A stretch of DNA of 64,000 bases from SCUB01 sp041918675. Lineage in GTDB: Bacteria > Pseudomonadota > Alphaproteobacteria > Rhizobiales > Xanthobacteraceae. Of this stretch, positions 40,318 through 50,780 are shown piece by piece; the stretch's first letter is position 1; every line of letters begins with the position of its first letter. A program made the translations under genes and the position numbers. The stretch spans positions 1 through 64,000 of the forward strand of contig JAYRVF010000009.1 of the NCBI GenBank assembly GCA_041918675.1. The letters run 5' to 3'. Below the pieces are notes generated by a model, which worked only from the letters and a program-made list of their open reading frames with translations, was not told where the DNA came from and did no database searches.

Positions 40318-43249
40318 GTCTTTGGCCGCGCGCCTCAAGAGCGCGCCGCGCCTGTTCGATTCCGCGGATGCCGAGCGCCGCTGGCGCGATTGGACCGCCG
40401 AGCTGGAAGCGGGGGAGGCGGCCGCGCTCGTCGCGCTGACGGAGCGTCACCCCCTCGCGCGCGCCATTCTCCTGTCGATCGCGGAAGCCTCGCCCTATCT
40501 GTTCGACCTCGCGCGCGACGCCGGTCGCCTGATCCGTTTGCTCGCATGCGATCCCGAAACGCGGCTCGGCGAATTGATCGCCGCGGCGCGAACGGCGGTC
40601 GCCGACGCGGCGGACGAGGCGGCGGTCATGCGCGCGCTGCGGCGGATGAAGTCGGAAGCCGCGCTCCTGACCGCGCTCTGCGACATCGGCGAGGTCTGGC
40701 CGGTCATGCGCGTGACCCAGGCGCTGACCGACATCGCCGACACGGCCGTGCAATGCGCCGTGCGCTTCCAGCTCACGCGCGAGGCGGCGCGCGGCCGCGT
40801 CCGCCCCGCCGATCCCGATCGGCCCGAAGCCGGCAGCACCCTGGTCGTGCTCGCCATGGGCAAGATGGGCGCGGGCGAACTCAATTATTCCAGCGACATC
40901 GATCTCATCGTCTTCTTCGGCCTCGACGCGCCCTCGCTCGCGCCCAATATCGAGCCGCAGCCGCTGTTCGTCAGGATCGCCCAGGGAATTTCCCGCCTGC
41001 TGCAACAGCGCACCGAAGACGGCTACGTCTTCCGCGTCGACCTGAGGCTGCGACCCGATCCCGCCTCCACGCCGGTGGCGATCTCGACGGCGGCCGCGCT
41101 CGAATATTACGAACGCGAGGGCCGCACCTGGGAGCGCGCCGCGATGATCAAGGCGCGGCCCTGCGCCGGCGACGAAGCCGCGGGGCGGGCGGTGCTCGAC
41201 GACATCGCCCCGTTCATCTGGCGCCGCCATCTCGATTTCGCGGCCCTGGCGGACGTGCACGACATGAAGCGGCAGATGCACGCCTTCAAGGGCCACGCCG
41301 AAATCGCGGTCGAGGGCCACAACATCAAGCTCGGCCGCGGCGGCATTCGCGAGATCGAGTTCTTCGCCCAGACCCAGCAGCTCATCGCCGGCGGGCGGCA
41401 TCCGGAATTGCGGGTGCGCGGCACGCTCGAGGCGATCGACCGCCTCACCGCGGGCGGCTGGGTCGATCAAGCCGTCCGGGCCGAGCTCCACGAGGCTTAC
41501 GAATTCCTGCGCCGCGTCGAGCACCGCGTGCAGATGCTCAACGACGAGCAGACGCATTCGTTGCCGGAGGAGACCGAGGCGATCGAGCGCTTCGCGTGCT
41601 TCCTCGGCTTTGCCGGTCGCGACGCGTTTGCCGAAGAGCTGCTGCGCCATCTCAACCGCGTCCAGGATCATTACGCGCGCCTGTTCGAGGGCGTTCCCGA
41701 TCGCGCCCCGGCGACGCCGGAGATCGATTTCGAGCGTGGGCCGGACGACGCCCGCGTGATCGAGCATCTCGCCGCCTTGGGATACAAGAAGCCGGCGCTC
41801 GCGGCCGGCACCATCCAGCAATGGATGAACGGGTCCTATCGCGCGCTCAAGGCCGAGGCGCCGCGGCGCGCGTTCGCCGCCCTGCTGCCGGCGCTGATCG
41901 AGGGCCTGTCGGGCGGCGACGATCCCGACGGCGCCATCCTGCTGTTCGATCGCTTCCTCGAACGCCTCCAGCGCGGCGCGCGGCTGTTCGCGCTGCTGCA
42001 GCAGAACCGCGACCTCGTCTCCCTGGTCGGGCTGATGCTGAGCGCGGCGCCTCGCCTCGGCGACATGGTGGCGCGCCAGCCGCAAGTCATGGACGGGCTG
42101 ATCGATCCGCGTTTCTTCGGCGCGCTGCCCCATCGCGACGAGATCTCCGAGCGGCTCGCCGCCTCGCTGTCCGATTCCCAGTCCCACGAGGATTTTCTCG
42201 ACCGGCTACGCGCTTTCGGACAGGAAAGCCTGTTCCTGATCGGCGTGCGCATTCTCGCCGGCACCGTCACGGCGCAACAGGCCGGCGAGGCCTTCGCCGA
42301 CGTGGCCGAAGGCATCGCGCGCACCGTGCACCGCGAGGTCGAGGAGCAATTCGCGCTTCAGCACGGCCGGATTCGCGGGCAGGAGACCGCGATCGTGGCG
42401 CTCGGCAAGCTCGGCAGCCGCGAGATGACGGCGGCCTCCGACCTCGACCTGATCGTGATCTACGATTTCGACGACGAGGCGCCCGATTCCGACGGGCCGC
42501 GCCCGCTCCATGGTGGCCAGTATTTCGCCCGCCTGACGCATCGCCTGATCAGCGCCTTCACCACGCGCACCAATGCCGGCGTGCTCTATGCCGTCGACAT
42601 GCGGCTGCGGCCGTCCGGTCGCGCCGGGCCGGTGGCCACGCGCATCGGCGCTTTCGCCGACTATCAGGAAAACGAGGCCTGGACCTGGGAGCATCTGGCG
42701 CTGACGCGCGCGCGCGTGATTTCCGCCTCGCCGGGATTTCGCGCCCGCATCGAGGCGATCATCGAGGCCATTCTGCGCAAGCCGCGCGACGCCCAATTGC
42801 TCGGCCACGACGTGGCCGAAATGCGCCGCGCCATCGCCGCCGAAAAGGGCGAAGACGACGTCTGGGATATCAAATACGCCGCCGGCGGCTTGATCGACAT
42901 CGAGTTCATCGCCCAATATCTCCAGCTCGCCCACGGCGCGCGCGCGCCCGAAATCATCGACACCAACACCTCCCATGTTCTCGACAAGGCGGCGCGGCTC
43001 GGAATTCTCTCGGCCGCCGACGCCGAAGTGCTGCGCCCGACGGCGCGGCTGCATCAGGACCTGACCCAGGTGCTGCGTCTTTGCCTCGACGAGACGTTCC
43101 GGCCGGAAACGGCGGGCGCCGATCTCATGCGCGTTCTCACGCGCGCGGCCGACGAGCCCGAATTTCCGGCGCTCGAAGCCCTGCTGCGCGACTCACAGGC
43201 GGAAGTGCGCAAGGTGTTCCTGCGCCTGGTGGCCGGCGAGACGATCTGA
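40283..43249 (+). CDS. glnE: Bifunctional glutamine synthetase adenylyltransferase/deadenylase
   Basis: The 988-residue enzyme adds AMP to, and removes AMP from, glutamine synthetase under control of PII proteins. Two nucleotidyltransferase domains are clear: KMGAGELNYSSDIDLIVFF near residue 200 (deadenylase half) and KLGSREMTAASDLDLIVIYDF near 715 (adenylylase half). Other typical parts are DGYVFRVDLRLRPDP, GRTWERAAMIKARPCAGD, KLGRGGIREIEFFAQTQQL and AAGGLIDIEFIAQYLQL. Length is normal. Coupling by overlap to the kinase gene is common in this order. Confidence 0.96.
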   Translation: MNQAAAESAGSKSLAARLKSAPRLFDSADAERRWRDWTAELEAGEAAALVALTERHPLARAILLSIAEASPYLFDLARDAGRLIRLLACDPETRLGELIAAARTAVADAADEAAVMRALRRMKSEAALLTALCDIGEVWPVMRVTQALTDIADTAVQCAVRFQLTREAARGRVRPADPDRPEAGSTLVVLAMGKMGAGELNYSSDIDLIVFFGLDAPSLAPNIEPQPLFVRIAQGISRLLQQRTEDGYVFRVDLRLRPDPASTPVAISTAAALEYYEREGRTWERAAMIKARPCAGDEAAGRAVLDDIAPFIWRRHLDFAALADVHDMKRQMHAFKGHAEIAVEGHNIKLGRGGIREIEFFAQTQQLIAGGRHPELRVRGTLEAIDRLTAGGWVDQAVRAELHEAYEFLRRVEHRVQMLNDEQTHSLPEETEAIERFACFLGFAGRDAFAEELLRHLNRVQDHYARLFEGVPDRAPATPEIDFERGPDDARVIEHLAALGYKKPALAAGTIQQWMNGSYRALKAEAPRRAFAALLPALIEGLSGGDDPDGAILLFDRFLERLQRGARLFALLQQNRDLVSLVGLMLSAAPRLGDMVARQPQVMDGLIDPRFFGALPHRDEISERLAASLSDSQSHEDFLDRLRAFGQESLFLIGVRILAGTVTAQQAGEAFADVAEGIARTVHREVEEQFALQHGRIRGQETAIVALGKLGSREMTAASDLDLIVIYDFDDEAPDSDGPRPLHGGQYFARLTHRLISAFTTRTNAGVLYAVDMRLRPSGRAGPVATRIGAFADYQENEAWTWEHLALTRARVISASPGFRARIEAIIEAILRKPRDAQLLGHDVAEMRRAIAAEKGEDDVWDIKYAAGGLIDIEFIAQYLQLAHGARAPEIIDTNTSHVLDKAARLGILSAADAEVLRPTARLHQDLTQVLRLCLDETFRPETAGADLMRVLTRAADEPEFPALEALLRDSQAEVRKVFLRLVAGETI

Positions 43250-43258
43250 GCCGCGCCG

Positions 43259-45580
43259 TCACGCCGCGCGGACGGCGCATGCCGGCGCGTGGCGGCGCAG
43301 CCTGACGAAGACGGCGGTGCCCGCGCCGGGGCGCGAGCGCAGGCGCATCGAGCCGCCGAGCATCGTCGCCAGCGACTTCGCGATGGCAAGGCCGAGCCCG
43401 GAGCCCTGATGGCTCTTGGTGTCGTGGCTCTCGACCTGCTCGAACGGATGACCGAGCCTGGCGAGCGCTTCCGGCGGAATGCCGATGCCGCTGTCGACGA
43501 TCCTGAGCAGCACGCCGTCGCCGACGATCCGCGCCCGCACCTTGATCGCGCCGCCGTCGGGCGTGAATTTGACAGCGTTCGACATCAGGTTGACGGCGAT
43601 CTGCTTGAGCGCGCGGCGGTCGGCCAGGACCTGAATGTCCTCGACGATCGCGGCGTCGATCGCGACGCCCTTGCAATCGGCGCGGCCGGAAATGACGCGC
43701 AGCGATTCCTCCAGCACCCTTGTCAGATCGACCGCCTCGCAATCCAGCCGCATGCGTCCGGCCTCGATCTTGGACATGTCGAGGATGTCGTTGATGACTT
43801 CGAGGAGATATTGGCCGCTGCAGCGGATGTCGTTGCAATATTCCTCGTATTTGTCCGAGCCCAGGGGACCGAACATGCCGCTGCCCATCACCTCGGAAAA
43901 GCCGATGATGGCGTTGAGCGGCGTGCGCAATTCGTGGCTCATATTGGCGAGGAATTTCGACTTGGCGTTGCTGGCTTCCTCGGCGCGATCCTTCTCCTGG
44001 GAGTATTTGGCGGCGAGGTCGGCGAGCTCGTGGGTCTGGTGTTCGAGCGTGAGCTGGGTGTTGCGCAGGTCGGCGACGGAGGCGCGGAGCTTGGCCTCGC
44101 TGTCGATCAGCTTCCGCTCGTGAAGCTTGATCGCGGTGATGTCGGTGCCGACCGAAACGTAGCCGCCATCCTTGGTGCGGCGTTCGCTGACATGCAGCCA
44201 GTTGCCGTCCTCGATCTGAGCCTCGAACGTCCGGGCCCCGGGTTCGAGCGGATCGGAGCCGGTCAGGCGCGCGAAGGTGATCGGCATCTGGCCGACCTCG
44301 ACGATGGTCTCGTAGGACGTGCCCGGCGCGACCGCCGAGGCCGGCAGCTTGTGCAGGCGCTGGAAGTGGCTGTTGCAGAGCACCAGCCGATTGTCGGCGT
44401 CCCACAGCACGAAGGCCTCGGAAATGCTCTCGATGGCGTCGCGCAGGCGCAGGTCCGCCTCGGCCGATTTCTCCGCCAGGCTCTTATGCTCGGTGATGTC
44501 GACGGCGATGCCGATGAGATGCGGGCGGCCCTCGGCGGCGGGCCAGAACAGTTCGCAGCGGGCCCGCAACCAGATCCAGTGACCGCTGGCGTGGCGCATG
44601 CGGAAGGAGTGATCGATGTGGTCGACCGCGCCGCTGGTCAGCCGATCGGCGAGGGCGAACAGGTCGATGTCGTCGGGATGGACGAGCGCGTCGACCTCGC
44701 CGAAGGTCAGAAGGTCGGCGCGTTGCTCGATCCCGAGCATGTCGTGCATCGAGCGCGACCAGAAAATGCGGCCGCGCGCGAGATCCCAGTCCCACAGCCC
44801 GCAGCGGCCGCGGTTGAGCGCGGTGTCGATGCGGCGGCGGACGGCATCGTTGATGGTGTCGGCCTCGCGCGCGCGGGAGGCCTGCCAATGAAAGGCGAAG
44901 CCGAGAATGAGCACGACGAAGCCGGTCGTGGTCGCGAGCGTGATGGTCAGCGGCGCGCCATTGCGCCAGCGCCAGTCGTCGTCGCGGTGGAGAATGATGA
45001 GGTGGCCGGAAAACGCCTTGACCGGTCGGATCGCCGCGAGCGCGCGCCCGACGCCGGGCAGGACGATATCGGTCGCGCCCGTTCTGCCGTTGAATGCCGC
45101 CGTCGACGGGCCCGGATCGCCGATGTCGAATAGCGACGCGGGCGCGCCGTCGTCGGCCGGTTGACGCGACGCGCGCGCGATGACCCGTCCGCCGGCGTCG
45201 ACGATGAGGACCATGCGGTCGCGGTCGAGGCCCCAATCCGGAATCAAAGTCGGAAGCTTCTCCCGCACGGTCTCGGCGAGCGGCGTATGCGCGTCGCGCC
45301 GGCTCGGGACGAGGCGCTCGACGCGGTCGGAGAGAATATCGGCGAGCGCCGTCAGGTCGCGCTTGAGCGAGGCCATTTCCTGGCGGTGCTGTTCGATGAT
45401 CTGGACGACGGCGCCGATGCAGATGGTGACGAGGAAGGCGATGATGAGGGCGGGAACGACACGGCGAAGAACGGGTTCGGCGGTCAGCAGCCTGAGATAG
45501 GCCGGCTTCGCGATCGAGTGCGCCAATCCTTGAATCGAATCGGATTGGACGCCCACGCTGTTCGCGTGCGCGCGCGCCAT
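43259..45580 (-). CDS. Membrane PAS-domain histidine kinase, PleC-like
   Basis: This 773-residue kinase has TM segments near residues 40-62 and 205-227 enclosing a periplasmic domain. PAS 1 (RCGLWDWDLARGRIFWS...) and PAS 2 (SISEAFVLWDADNRLVLCN...) follow, then the His box LANMSHELRTPLNAIIGFSEVM, and a catalytic domain with NLMSNAVKFTPDGG and KSHQGSGLGLAIAKSLA. The kinase core resembles PleC, which acts on DivK in the alphaproteobacterial cell cycle. ATG 45580 has an AAGGGG upstream; a longer frame opens at 45646. Confidence 0.85.
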   Translation of the reverse strand: MARAHANSVGVQSDSIQGLAHSIAKPAYLRLLTAEPVLRRVVPALIIAFLVTICIGAVVQIIEQHRQEMASLKRDLTALADILSDRVERLVPSRRDAHTPLAETVREKLPTLIPDWGLDRDRMVLIVDAGGRVIARASRQPADDGAPASLFDIGDPGPSTAAFNGRTGATDIVLPGVGRALAAIRPVKAFSGHLIILHRDDDWRWRNGAPLTITLATTTGFVVLILGFAFHWQASRAREADTINDAVRRRIDTALNRGRCGLWDWDLARGRIFWSRSMHDMLGIEQRADLLTFGEVDALVHPDDIDLFALADRLTSGAVDHIDHSFRMRHASGHWIWLRARCELFWPAAEGRPHLIGIAVDITEHKSLAEKSAEADLRLRDAIESISEAFVLWDADNRLVLCNSHFQRLHKLPASAVAPGTSYETIVEVGQMPITFARLTGSDPLEPGARTFEAQIEDGNWLHVSERRTKDGGYVSVGTDITAIKLHERKLIDSEAKLRASVADLRNTQLTLEHQTHELADLAAKYSQEKDRAEEASNAKSKFLANMSHELRTPLNAIIGFSEVMGSGMFGPLGSDKYEEYCNDIRCSGQYLLEVINDILDMSKIEAGRMRLDCEAVDLTRVLEESLRVISGRADCKGVAIDAAIVEDIQVLADRRALKQIAVNLMSNAVKFTPDGGAIKVRARIVGDGVLLRIVDSGIGIPPEALARLGHPFEQVESHDTKSHQGSGLGLAIAKSLATMLGGSMRLRSRPGAGTAVFVRLRRHAPACAVRAA

Positions 45581-45809
45581 GCCATGCCCCTTGGAAAATC
45601 GTTTCCGTCCACCCCGCAGCGACGTTTGGATGTCGCTCCGAATCATCGCGATTTGAATCGACTTGCGACGGTTTGTCGAGAGTCAACGATTCGTTAACGC
45701 GAAAAAATTTTGTTCAGAGGAATCTTTGCCGCTCAAGAGCGCGATAACGGGGCCGCGCGCGAGTCCGAACCGTGAACGCGGCGGCGCTCCGCCGTGGTTC
45801 GGACGGATT

Positions 45810-47189
45810 TCAGCCCTTCGCCGGGTCCGCCGGTTCGGCGTGGCTGATCACGCGCTTGATCGACGGGTAGATGCGCCGCAGCGCGCGCTCGATGGCGTCG
45901 ACGTTCTCGTGCACGGCGCTGACCAGCATGTCCGGCGTGGCGCGGAAGTGAAAATTGACGACCTCGCCCGCGTCCGAATTGCGCACGCGCACGTAATGGA
46001 TTTCCCGCAGCACGTCCTGGTCGGCGGCGAGTTTGACGAGCGTCTGCCGCACGGCGTCGACGCGTTCGCGCGAGGCGTCGGTGCCGGTGGGGTGGCCGGG
46101 CTGCAACGGCTCGATATGGGTGTCGACCTCGACGGTTTGGCCGAATTCGGCCCGGATCGCCGCTTCGAGGTGGTTCGAGATTTCATGCGCGCGCGCGAGC
46201 GCCATGTCGCCGTCGACCTCGAGGTCGATGCCGACGGTGAGCCGGTCGCCGAGATCGTGGACGGTGACGTGGTGAATGGCGAGGGCCTGGTTGCGCGCGA
46301 TCACCATGATGCGCTCGCTCACGCTCTCGCTGCTCTGGGCGACCGGGACGGCGGTGAAACTCAAATCCGCGTCGCTCACCATGCGGCTGACGACGTCGTG
46401 GGCCTGCTGCTTGATCTCGTTGATGCGGTCGATCGGCAGCGTGCGCGCGACATGGACCGTGGTGTCGACGAAATGGCGCGGTCCGACATTGCGTACGCGC
46501 ACGCGCTCGACGTCGACGACGCCGGGAATTTCGCGGATGGCCGCCTCGACCTGTTCGCCGACGCCTTCGGGCGCGCGATCGAGCAGCGCCTGCACGGTGC
46601 TGCGGGCAAGGCTCAGGCCGAGCAGCGAGATGATGCCCGCCACCGCGATGGCGGCAGCCGCGTCGCCCCAGTTGAAGCCGAACGCCGCCAGCACCAGCCC
46701 CACGATCACGGCGAGCGAGACATAGACGTCGGAGGAAAAATGCAACGCGTCGGCCTCGAGCGCGTGGCTCTTGGTTTCCATCGCGGTCTTGTGCAGGACG
46801 CGCGCGCGCCAGTAGTTGACGGCGATGTCGACGATCAGGACGGCGAAGGGAGCGATCGACAGCGTCGGCGGCTGCGCGCCTTCCCGCAGCCGGCCGAAGG
46901 ATTCCACCACGATGCCGCCCGCGAGCACGTAAAGCAGCGCCGTGACGCCGAGCGCGGACAGGCTTTCGAGCTTGCCGTGGCCGTAATGGTGCTTGGCGTC
47001 CGCCGGGCGGTCGGCGACGCGCACGACGATCCAGGTGATGATCGTGGCGACCAGATCGACCAGGCTGTGCAGCGCGTCGGAGATGAGCGCGATGGAGCCG
47101 ACGAGAACGCCGACGATGAATTTCGCGGCCGCCATCGAGCCGCTCGCCAGGATCGAGATCGCCGCCACGCGCTGTTTGGTTTGGGTCAT
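45810..47189 (-). CDS. Cation diffusion facilitator (CDF) metal transporter
   Basis: The 459-residue protein has the six-TM CDF core with metal-site motifs SDALHSLVDL and HHYGHGKLES, then ALEADALHFSSDVYVSL. The C-terminal region is about 170 residues longer than in standard CDF proteins and looks like a second ferredoxin-like cytoplasmic domain (TVEVDTHIEPLQPGHPTGT...). It exports divalent metals such as zinc, iron or manganese; the ion cannot be told from sequence by eye. Confidence 0.88.
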   Translation of the reverse strand: MTQTKQRVAAISILASGSMAAAKFIVGVLVGSIALISDALHSLVDLVATIITWIVVRVADRPADAKHHYGHGKLESLSALGVTALLYVLAGGIVVESFGRLREGAQPPTLSIAPFAVLIVDIAVNYWRARVLHKTAMETKSHALEADALHFSSDVYVSLAVIVGLVLAAFGFNWGDAAAAIAVAGIISLLGLSLARSTVQALLDRAPEGVGEQVEAAIREIPGVVDVERVRVRNVGPRHFVDTTVHVARTLPIDRINEIKQQAHDVVSRMVSDADLSFTAVPVAQSSESVSERIMVIARNQALAIHHVTVHDLGDRLTVGIDLEVDGDMALARAHEISNHLEAAIRAEFGQTVEVDTHIEPLQPGHPTGTDASRERVDAVRQTLVKLAADQDVLREIHYVRVRNSDAGEVVNFHFRATPDMLVSAVHENVDAIERALRRIYPSIKRVISHAEPADPAKG

Positions 47190-47417
47190 GGTTAGCGGTA
47201 AATCACTGCTTGGCTATGTGGTGGCCGGGCTATGTGGTGGCCGGCGATGGGCGCCCGAATTCGGTCATGGCCGGTCCGGCCCCGCGCGGCTTGCGGCCGT
47301 TTCCCTGATTGCATATGACCGCTCGTCATGCAAACCCTTGAATGTGGATCAACCTGATAACGCGACCGCCTCGCGCCGAAACGTCTTGGCCGCGGGCCGC
47401 CGCTTGACCGGCCAAGG

Positions 47418-48413
47418 ATGATGGACGCAACCCCCTGGCGCTTTTGCGTCGCCCCGATGATGGATTGGACGGACCGGCATTGCCGGTTCTTCCATCGCCT
47501 GCTGACGCGGCGCGCGCGCCTCTACACGGAGATGGTGACGACCGGCGCGGTGATCCATGGGGACCGCGCGCGGCTGCTCGGCTTTCATGCCGCCGAGCAC
47601 CCGGTCGTGCTGCAGCTCGGCGGCTCCAGTCCCGCCGACCTCGCCGAAGCCGCGCGGATCGGCGAGCAGTTTGGCTATGACGAAATCAATCTCAATATCG
47701 GGTGCCCGTCGGACCGGGTGCGGGAAGGGCGCTTCGGCGCCAGCCTGATGGCCGAGCCCGCGCTGGTGGCCGATTGCGTCGCGGCGATGAAGCGGGCGGT
47801 GCGAGCGCCGGTGACGGTCAAGTGCCGCATCGGCATCGACGCGCAGGACGGCGAGGCAAGTCTCGACCTGTTCGCGCGAAGCGTCATCGACGGCGGCGCG
47901 GACGCGCTGATCGTCCACGCGCGCAAGGCCTGGCTCGACGGGTTGTCGCCGAAGGAAAATCGCGACATTCCGCCGCTGAATTACGACCGGGTCTACCGGC
48001 TCAAACAAGCCTTCGCGAACACGCCCATCATTCTCAATGGCGGCATTTCCTCGCTTGATGAGGCCGGGACGCATCTCGCGCGCGTCGACGGCATGATGCT
48101 CGGCCGCGCGGCGTATCAGCACCCCTGGCACCTTCTCGCCGTCGATCCGCTCCTGTTCGATCAGGAGGCGCCTCACGCCGACATGCGGTCGGCGCTGATG
48201 GCGCTTGCGTCCTACGCGGAGGAGGAATTGTCGCGCGGCGCGCGCCTGCACGAGATCACGCGGCATCTGATGGGCGCGTTCCACAAGGTGCCGGGCGCGC
48301 GGGCATTCCGCCGCCATCTGTCGCGTCACGCGGTCCGCCCGGGCGCGGGCGTGGAAGTCCTCGTCGACGCGCTGGCGCTGGTTTCGGAGCGCGGCGAACG
48401 CGCCGCCGCCTGA
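47418..48413 (+). CDS. dusA: tRNA-dihydrouridine synthase A
   Basis: The 331-residue flavoenzyme reduces uridine in the tRNA D-loop. Seen are FCVAPMMDWTDRHCRFFHRL, the catalytic Cys in NLNIGCPSDRV, the VKCRIGIDAQD stretch, VHARKAWLDGLSPKENRDIPPLNY and the FMN site ILNGGISS and GRAAYQHPW. The WLxGLSPKENR pattern is specific to the DusA branch. ATG codons at 47418 and 47421 are both possible. Confidence 0.94.
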   Translation: MMDATPWRFCVAPMMDWTDRHCRFFHRLLTRRARLYTEMVTTGAVIHGDRARLLGFHAAEHPVVLQLGGSSPADLAEAARIGEQFGYDEINLNIGCPSDRVREGRFGASLMAEPALVADCVAAMKRAVRAPVTVKCRIGIDAQDGEASLDLFARSVIDGGADALIVHARKAWLDGLSPKENRDIPPLNYDRVYRLKQAFANTPIILNGGISSLDEAGTHLARVDGMMLGRAAYQHPWHLLAVDPLLFDQEAPHADMRSALMALASYAEEELSRGARLHEITRHLMGAFHKVPGARAFRRHLSRHAVRPGAGVEVLVDALALVSERGERAAA

Positions 48414-48429
48414 GCGCCGTCGCGCCGCC

Positions 48430-48936
48430 TTACGGATAGCCGCGCAGCATCAGCCGGTCCGCGCGCACTTCCCAGCTTTCGAGGCGGTCGAGAAAACTCA
48501 TGCCGAGCAGGCTGGTCGACAATTGACCGGGCGGGACGACGAGGGCGGGGACGGAGCGCTCGATCAAATCGCCGACCGCGAGGCGATCGACGGTGACGGC
48601 CGCGGCGCGCGTGCGCCCGCTCGCGGTTTCGAGATCGACCGAAAATCGCAGCACCTCGAGCGGCAGACCCGCGGCCTTGGCGGCGTCGTGGGTCAGGATC
48701 ACGGCGGTCGCGCCGGAATCGATGATCATCGGAACGGTTCGTCCGTTGAGCCGCGTATGGACGAGAAAATCGCCCTTGCGATTTCGCGCGACGCCGACCT
48801 TGCGCAATTCGGCGCGTCCGCGCAGCACGTCGGCGAAATGAACGGCGATGTTGGCGACGCGCGAAGGGTCGGCCGCGCCCGCTACGGCGGCCAACGCCAA
48901 CACCGTGATGATTCCCGCGACCACGATCCCGCGCAC
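48430..48936 (-). CDS. Retropepsin-like aspartic protease (TIGR02281 family)
   Basis: The 168-residue protein has an N-terminal hydrophobic segment (GIVVAGIITVLALAAVAGAA) and a single aspartic protease half with IIDSGATAVILTHDAAKAAGLPL, active Asp in DSGAT, then SLLGMSFLDRLESWEV. This clan AA family is periplasmic or membrane-anchored in alphaproteobacteria. Substrate unknown. Confidence 0.88.
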   Translation of the reverse strand: MRGIVVAGIITVLALAAVAGAADPSRVANIAVHFADVLRGRAELRKVGVARNRKGDFLVHTRLNGRTVPMIIDSGATAVILTHDAAKAAGLPLEVLRFSVDLETASGRTRAAAVTVDRLAVGDLIERSVPALVVPPGQLSTSLLGMSFLDRLESWEVRADRLMLRGYP

Positions 48937-48937
48937 G

Positions 48938-50551
48938 TTACGCCTTTATGTTCGAGCGCTCGTCTGGCCCGCCGTCGTTCGTCGACAGTCCGGCGCGCGG
49001 CTGCCGCGCCCGCCCCATCTCGTCGCGACCCGTGCTCGGCTGCAGCGGCGGCGCGGGCTCGCTCATCGGCGCGAGCGCCGACATCACGCGCTCCGGCGGG
49101 AAGGTGACGATGACCTCGGTGCCGATTCTGAGCTTCGACTTGATCGCGAGCGTGCCGCCATGCATGCCAATCAGATTGCGCGCGATCGGCAGGCCGAGGC
49201 CGGCGCCCTGTTCGGCCGATTTGATCGAGTTCGAGCCCTGGCCGAAGGTGTCGAGCACGATCGGGATTTCTTCCTCCGGAATGCCGGGGCCGGTGTCCTT
49301 GACGTTGAGATATTGGCCGCCCGAGGCGGTCCAGCCCACCTTGAGCCAGATCTGGCCGCCCTGCGGGGTGAACTTGATGGCGTTGGAGAGCAGGTTGAGC
49401 GCGATCTGGCGCGCGGCGCGCTCGTCCGCCCACAGCCGCGGCAGGTCGTCCTCGAACACTTCGTGAATGATGATGCCGCGATTGGTGGCGCGCAATTGCA
49501 GCAGGTGGTGACAGTCGGCGACGATGGAGGCGAGCGACACGGGCTCCTCGTTGAGCTCGTAGCGGCCCGCCTCGATGCGCGACAGGTCGAGAATTTCATT
49601 GATCAAGTTGAGCAGGTGCACGCCGGAATTGTGGATGTCGGCGGAATAGTCCTTGTAGAGCGGTACCGAATGCGGCCCGAAGATCTCGCTCTTCATCACC
49701 TCGGAAAAACCGAGGATGGCGTTGAGCGGCGTGCGCAGTTCGTGGCTCATCTGCGCCAGGAAGCGCGACTTGGAGACGTTGGCGGCCTCGGCGCGGTAGC
49801 GCGCTTCGTCCGAGATCGCCTTGGCGTGTTCGAGCTCGACGATCAGGGCGTCCTTTTCCGCCCGCGCCTCAAGGGTCGCCAGCGTCGTCGAATGCAACCG
49901 ATGCGCCAGCAGCGAGAAATAGGCCTCCGCGACGATCGCCAGAAAGGCGAGCACGGTTTCGTCCAGGGTGCCGCGAACGGCGAAGCTGATCGCGGTCGCG
50001 GTGGTCACCGGCGCGGTGGCGGCGAAGGCCGCGATCGGCAGGTTCGACGCCAGCATGCTTGAGACGGCGACCACCAGCAGCATCACGAACAACGTGGCGC
50101 CGCTCGAGGCGGTGTTGGCCCCGATCAGGTTGATCAGGATGAACGTCCAGGACAGGCCGTAAAGCAGGTCGAGTGCGATGAAATGAAGGCGCCATTTGCG
50201 CGTCCCGGCCTGCGTCGGGCTCTCATCGAGAAACTTCCGGCACATGCTCAGGATGACGACGTGAACGACGACGACGTTGATCGACATCAGCGCCGCCATC
50301 AACGGCGCGGTCCAGAAAATCGCCAGGATGCCGGTCGCCAGCACGAGCAGCATGACGACGGTGGAGGCGGAAATGCGCGTCAGGGCGTATTGGCGCAGAA
50401 GCTCGTGATCGAACTGGGGGCGCGTTCCGCTGGTCGAGGTCAGGCGGTCGCGGGCCTCGCGCACGCGCATCGCCGCGGCGCGGCGTCCGCTGATGAAGGG
50501 CTTGTCGGAAGAGCCCTTGTCGGCCTCTGGCTCGGCGCCGGATTCACTCAT
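48938..50551 (-). CDS. Multi-pass membrane histidine kinase (DivJ/PleC-type core)
   Basis: The 537-residue kinase has about five to six hydrophobic segments in residues 55-200 and no obvious periplasmic domain. A coiled linker leads to the His box LAQMSHELRTPLNAILGFSEVM, then LLNLINEILDLSRIEAGR, NLLSNAIKFTPQGG and AGLGLPIARNLIGMHGG. Topology recalls DivJ and the kinase core recalls the DivJ/PleC group. No response regulator adjoins it. It is two bases from the aspartic protease gene and probably co-transcribed. Confidence 0.82.
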   Translation of the reverse strand: MSESGAEPEADKGSSDKPFISGRRAAAMRVREARDRLTSTSGTRPQFDHELLRQYALTRISASTVVMLLVLATGILAIFWTAPLMAALMSINVVVVHVVILSMCRKFLDESPTQAGTRKWRLHFIALDLLYGLSWTFILINLIGANTASSGATLFVMLLVVAVSSMLASNLPIAAFAATAPVTTATAISFAVRGTLDETVLAFLAIVAEAYFSLLAHRLHSTTLATLEARAEKDALIVELEHAKAISDEARYRAEAANVSKSRFLAQMSHELRTPLNAILGFSEVMKSEIFGPHSVPLYKDYSADIHNSGVHLLNLINEILDLSRIEAGRYELNEEPVSLASIVADCHHLLQLRATNRGIIIHEVFEDDLPRLWADERAARQIALNLLSNAIKFTPQGGQIWLKVGWTASGGQYLNVKDTGPGIPEEEIPIVLDTFGQGSNSIKSAEQGAGLGLPIARNLIGMHGGTLAIKSKLRIGTEVIVTFPPERVMSALAPMSEPAPPLQPSTGRDEMGRARQPRAGLSTNDGGPDERSNIKA

Positions 50552-50780
50552 TTACTGATCACAAAATTCGTGCTGGCCCGAAAAGGGCGAACGAATTCAA
50601 TTTGTGCCTCAAATTCATTAAGGGCTTGCTTAGAGATCGGGCCAATCTGGTTAACAAAGGATTGAATTGCGCGCGCCGGCGCGCGGGCGAGGCGCGAAAA
50701 CGGCGATCGCGACACGGGGTTAGCTCGGGGGGCCCGACCGACGCGACCGGGGTGTCGCGGCGAGCCGGCGGGGCGGTTCG

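Noticed and set aside
40390..43305. 971-residue plus-strand frame overlapping glnE
   Set aside because: It is an Arg/Ala/Pro-rich shadow of glnE in another frame; glnE has both catalytic motifs.
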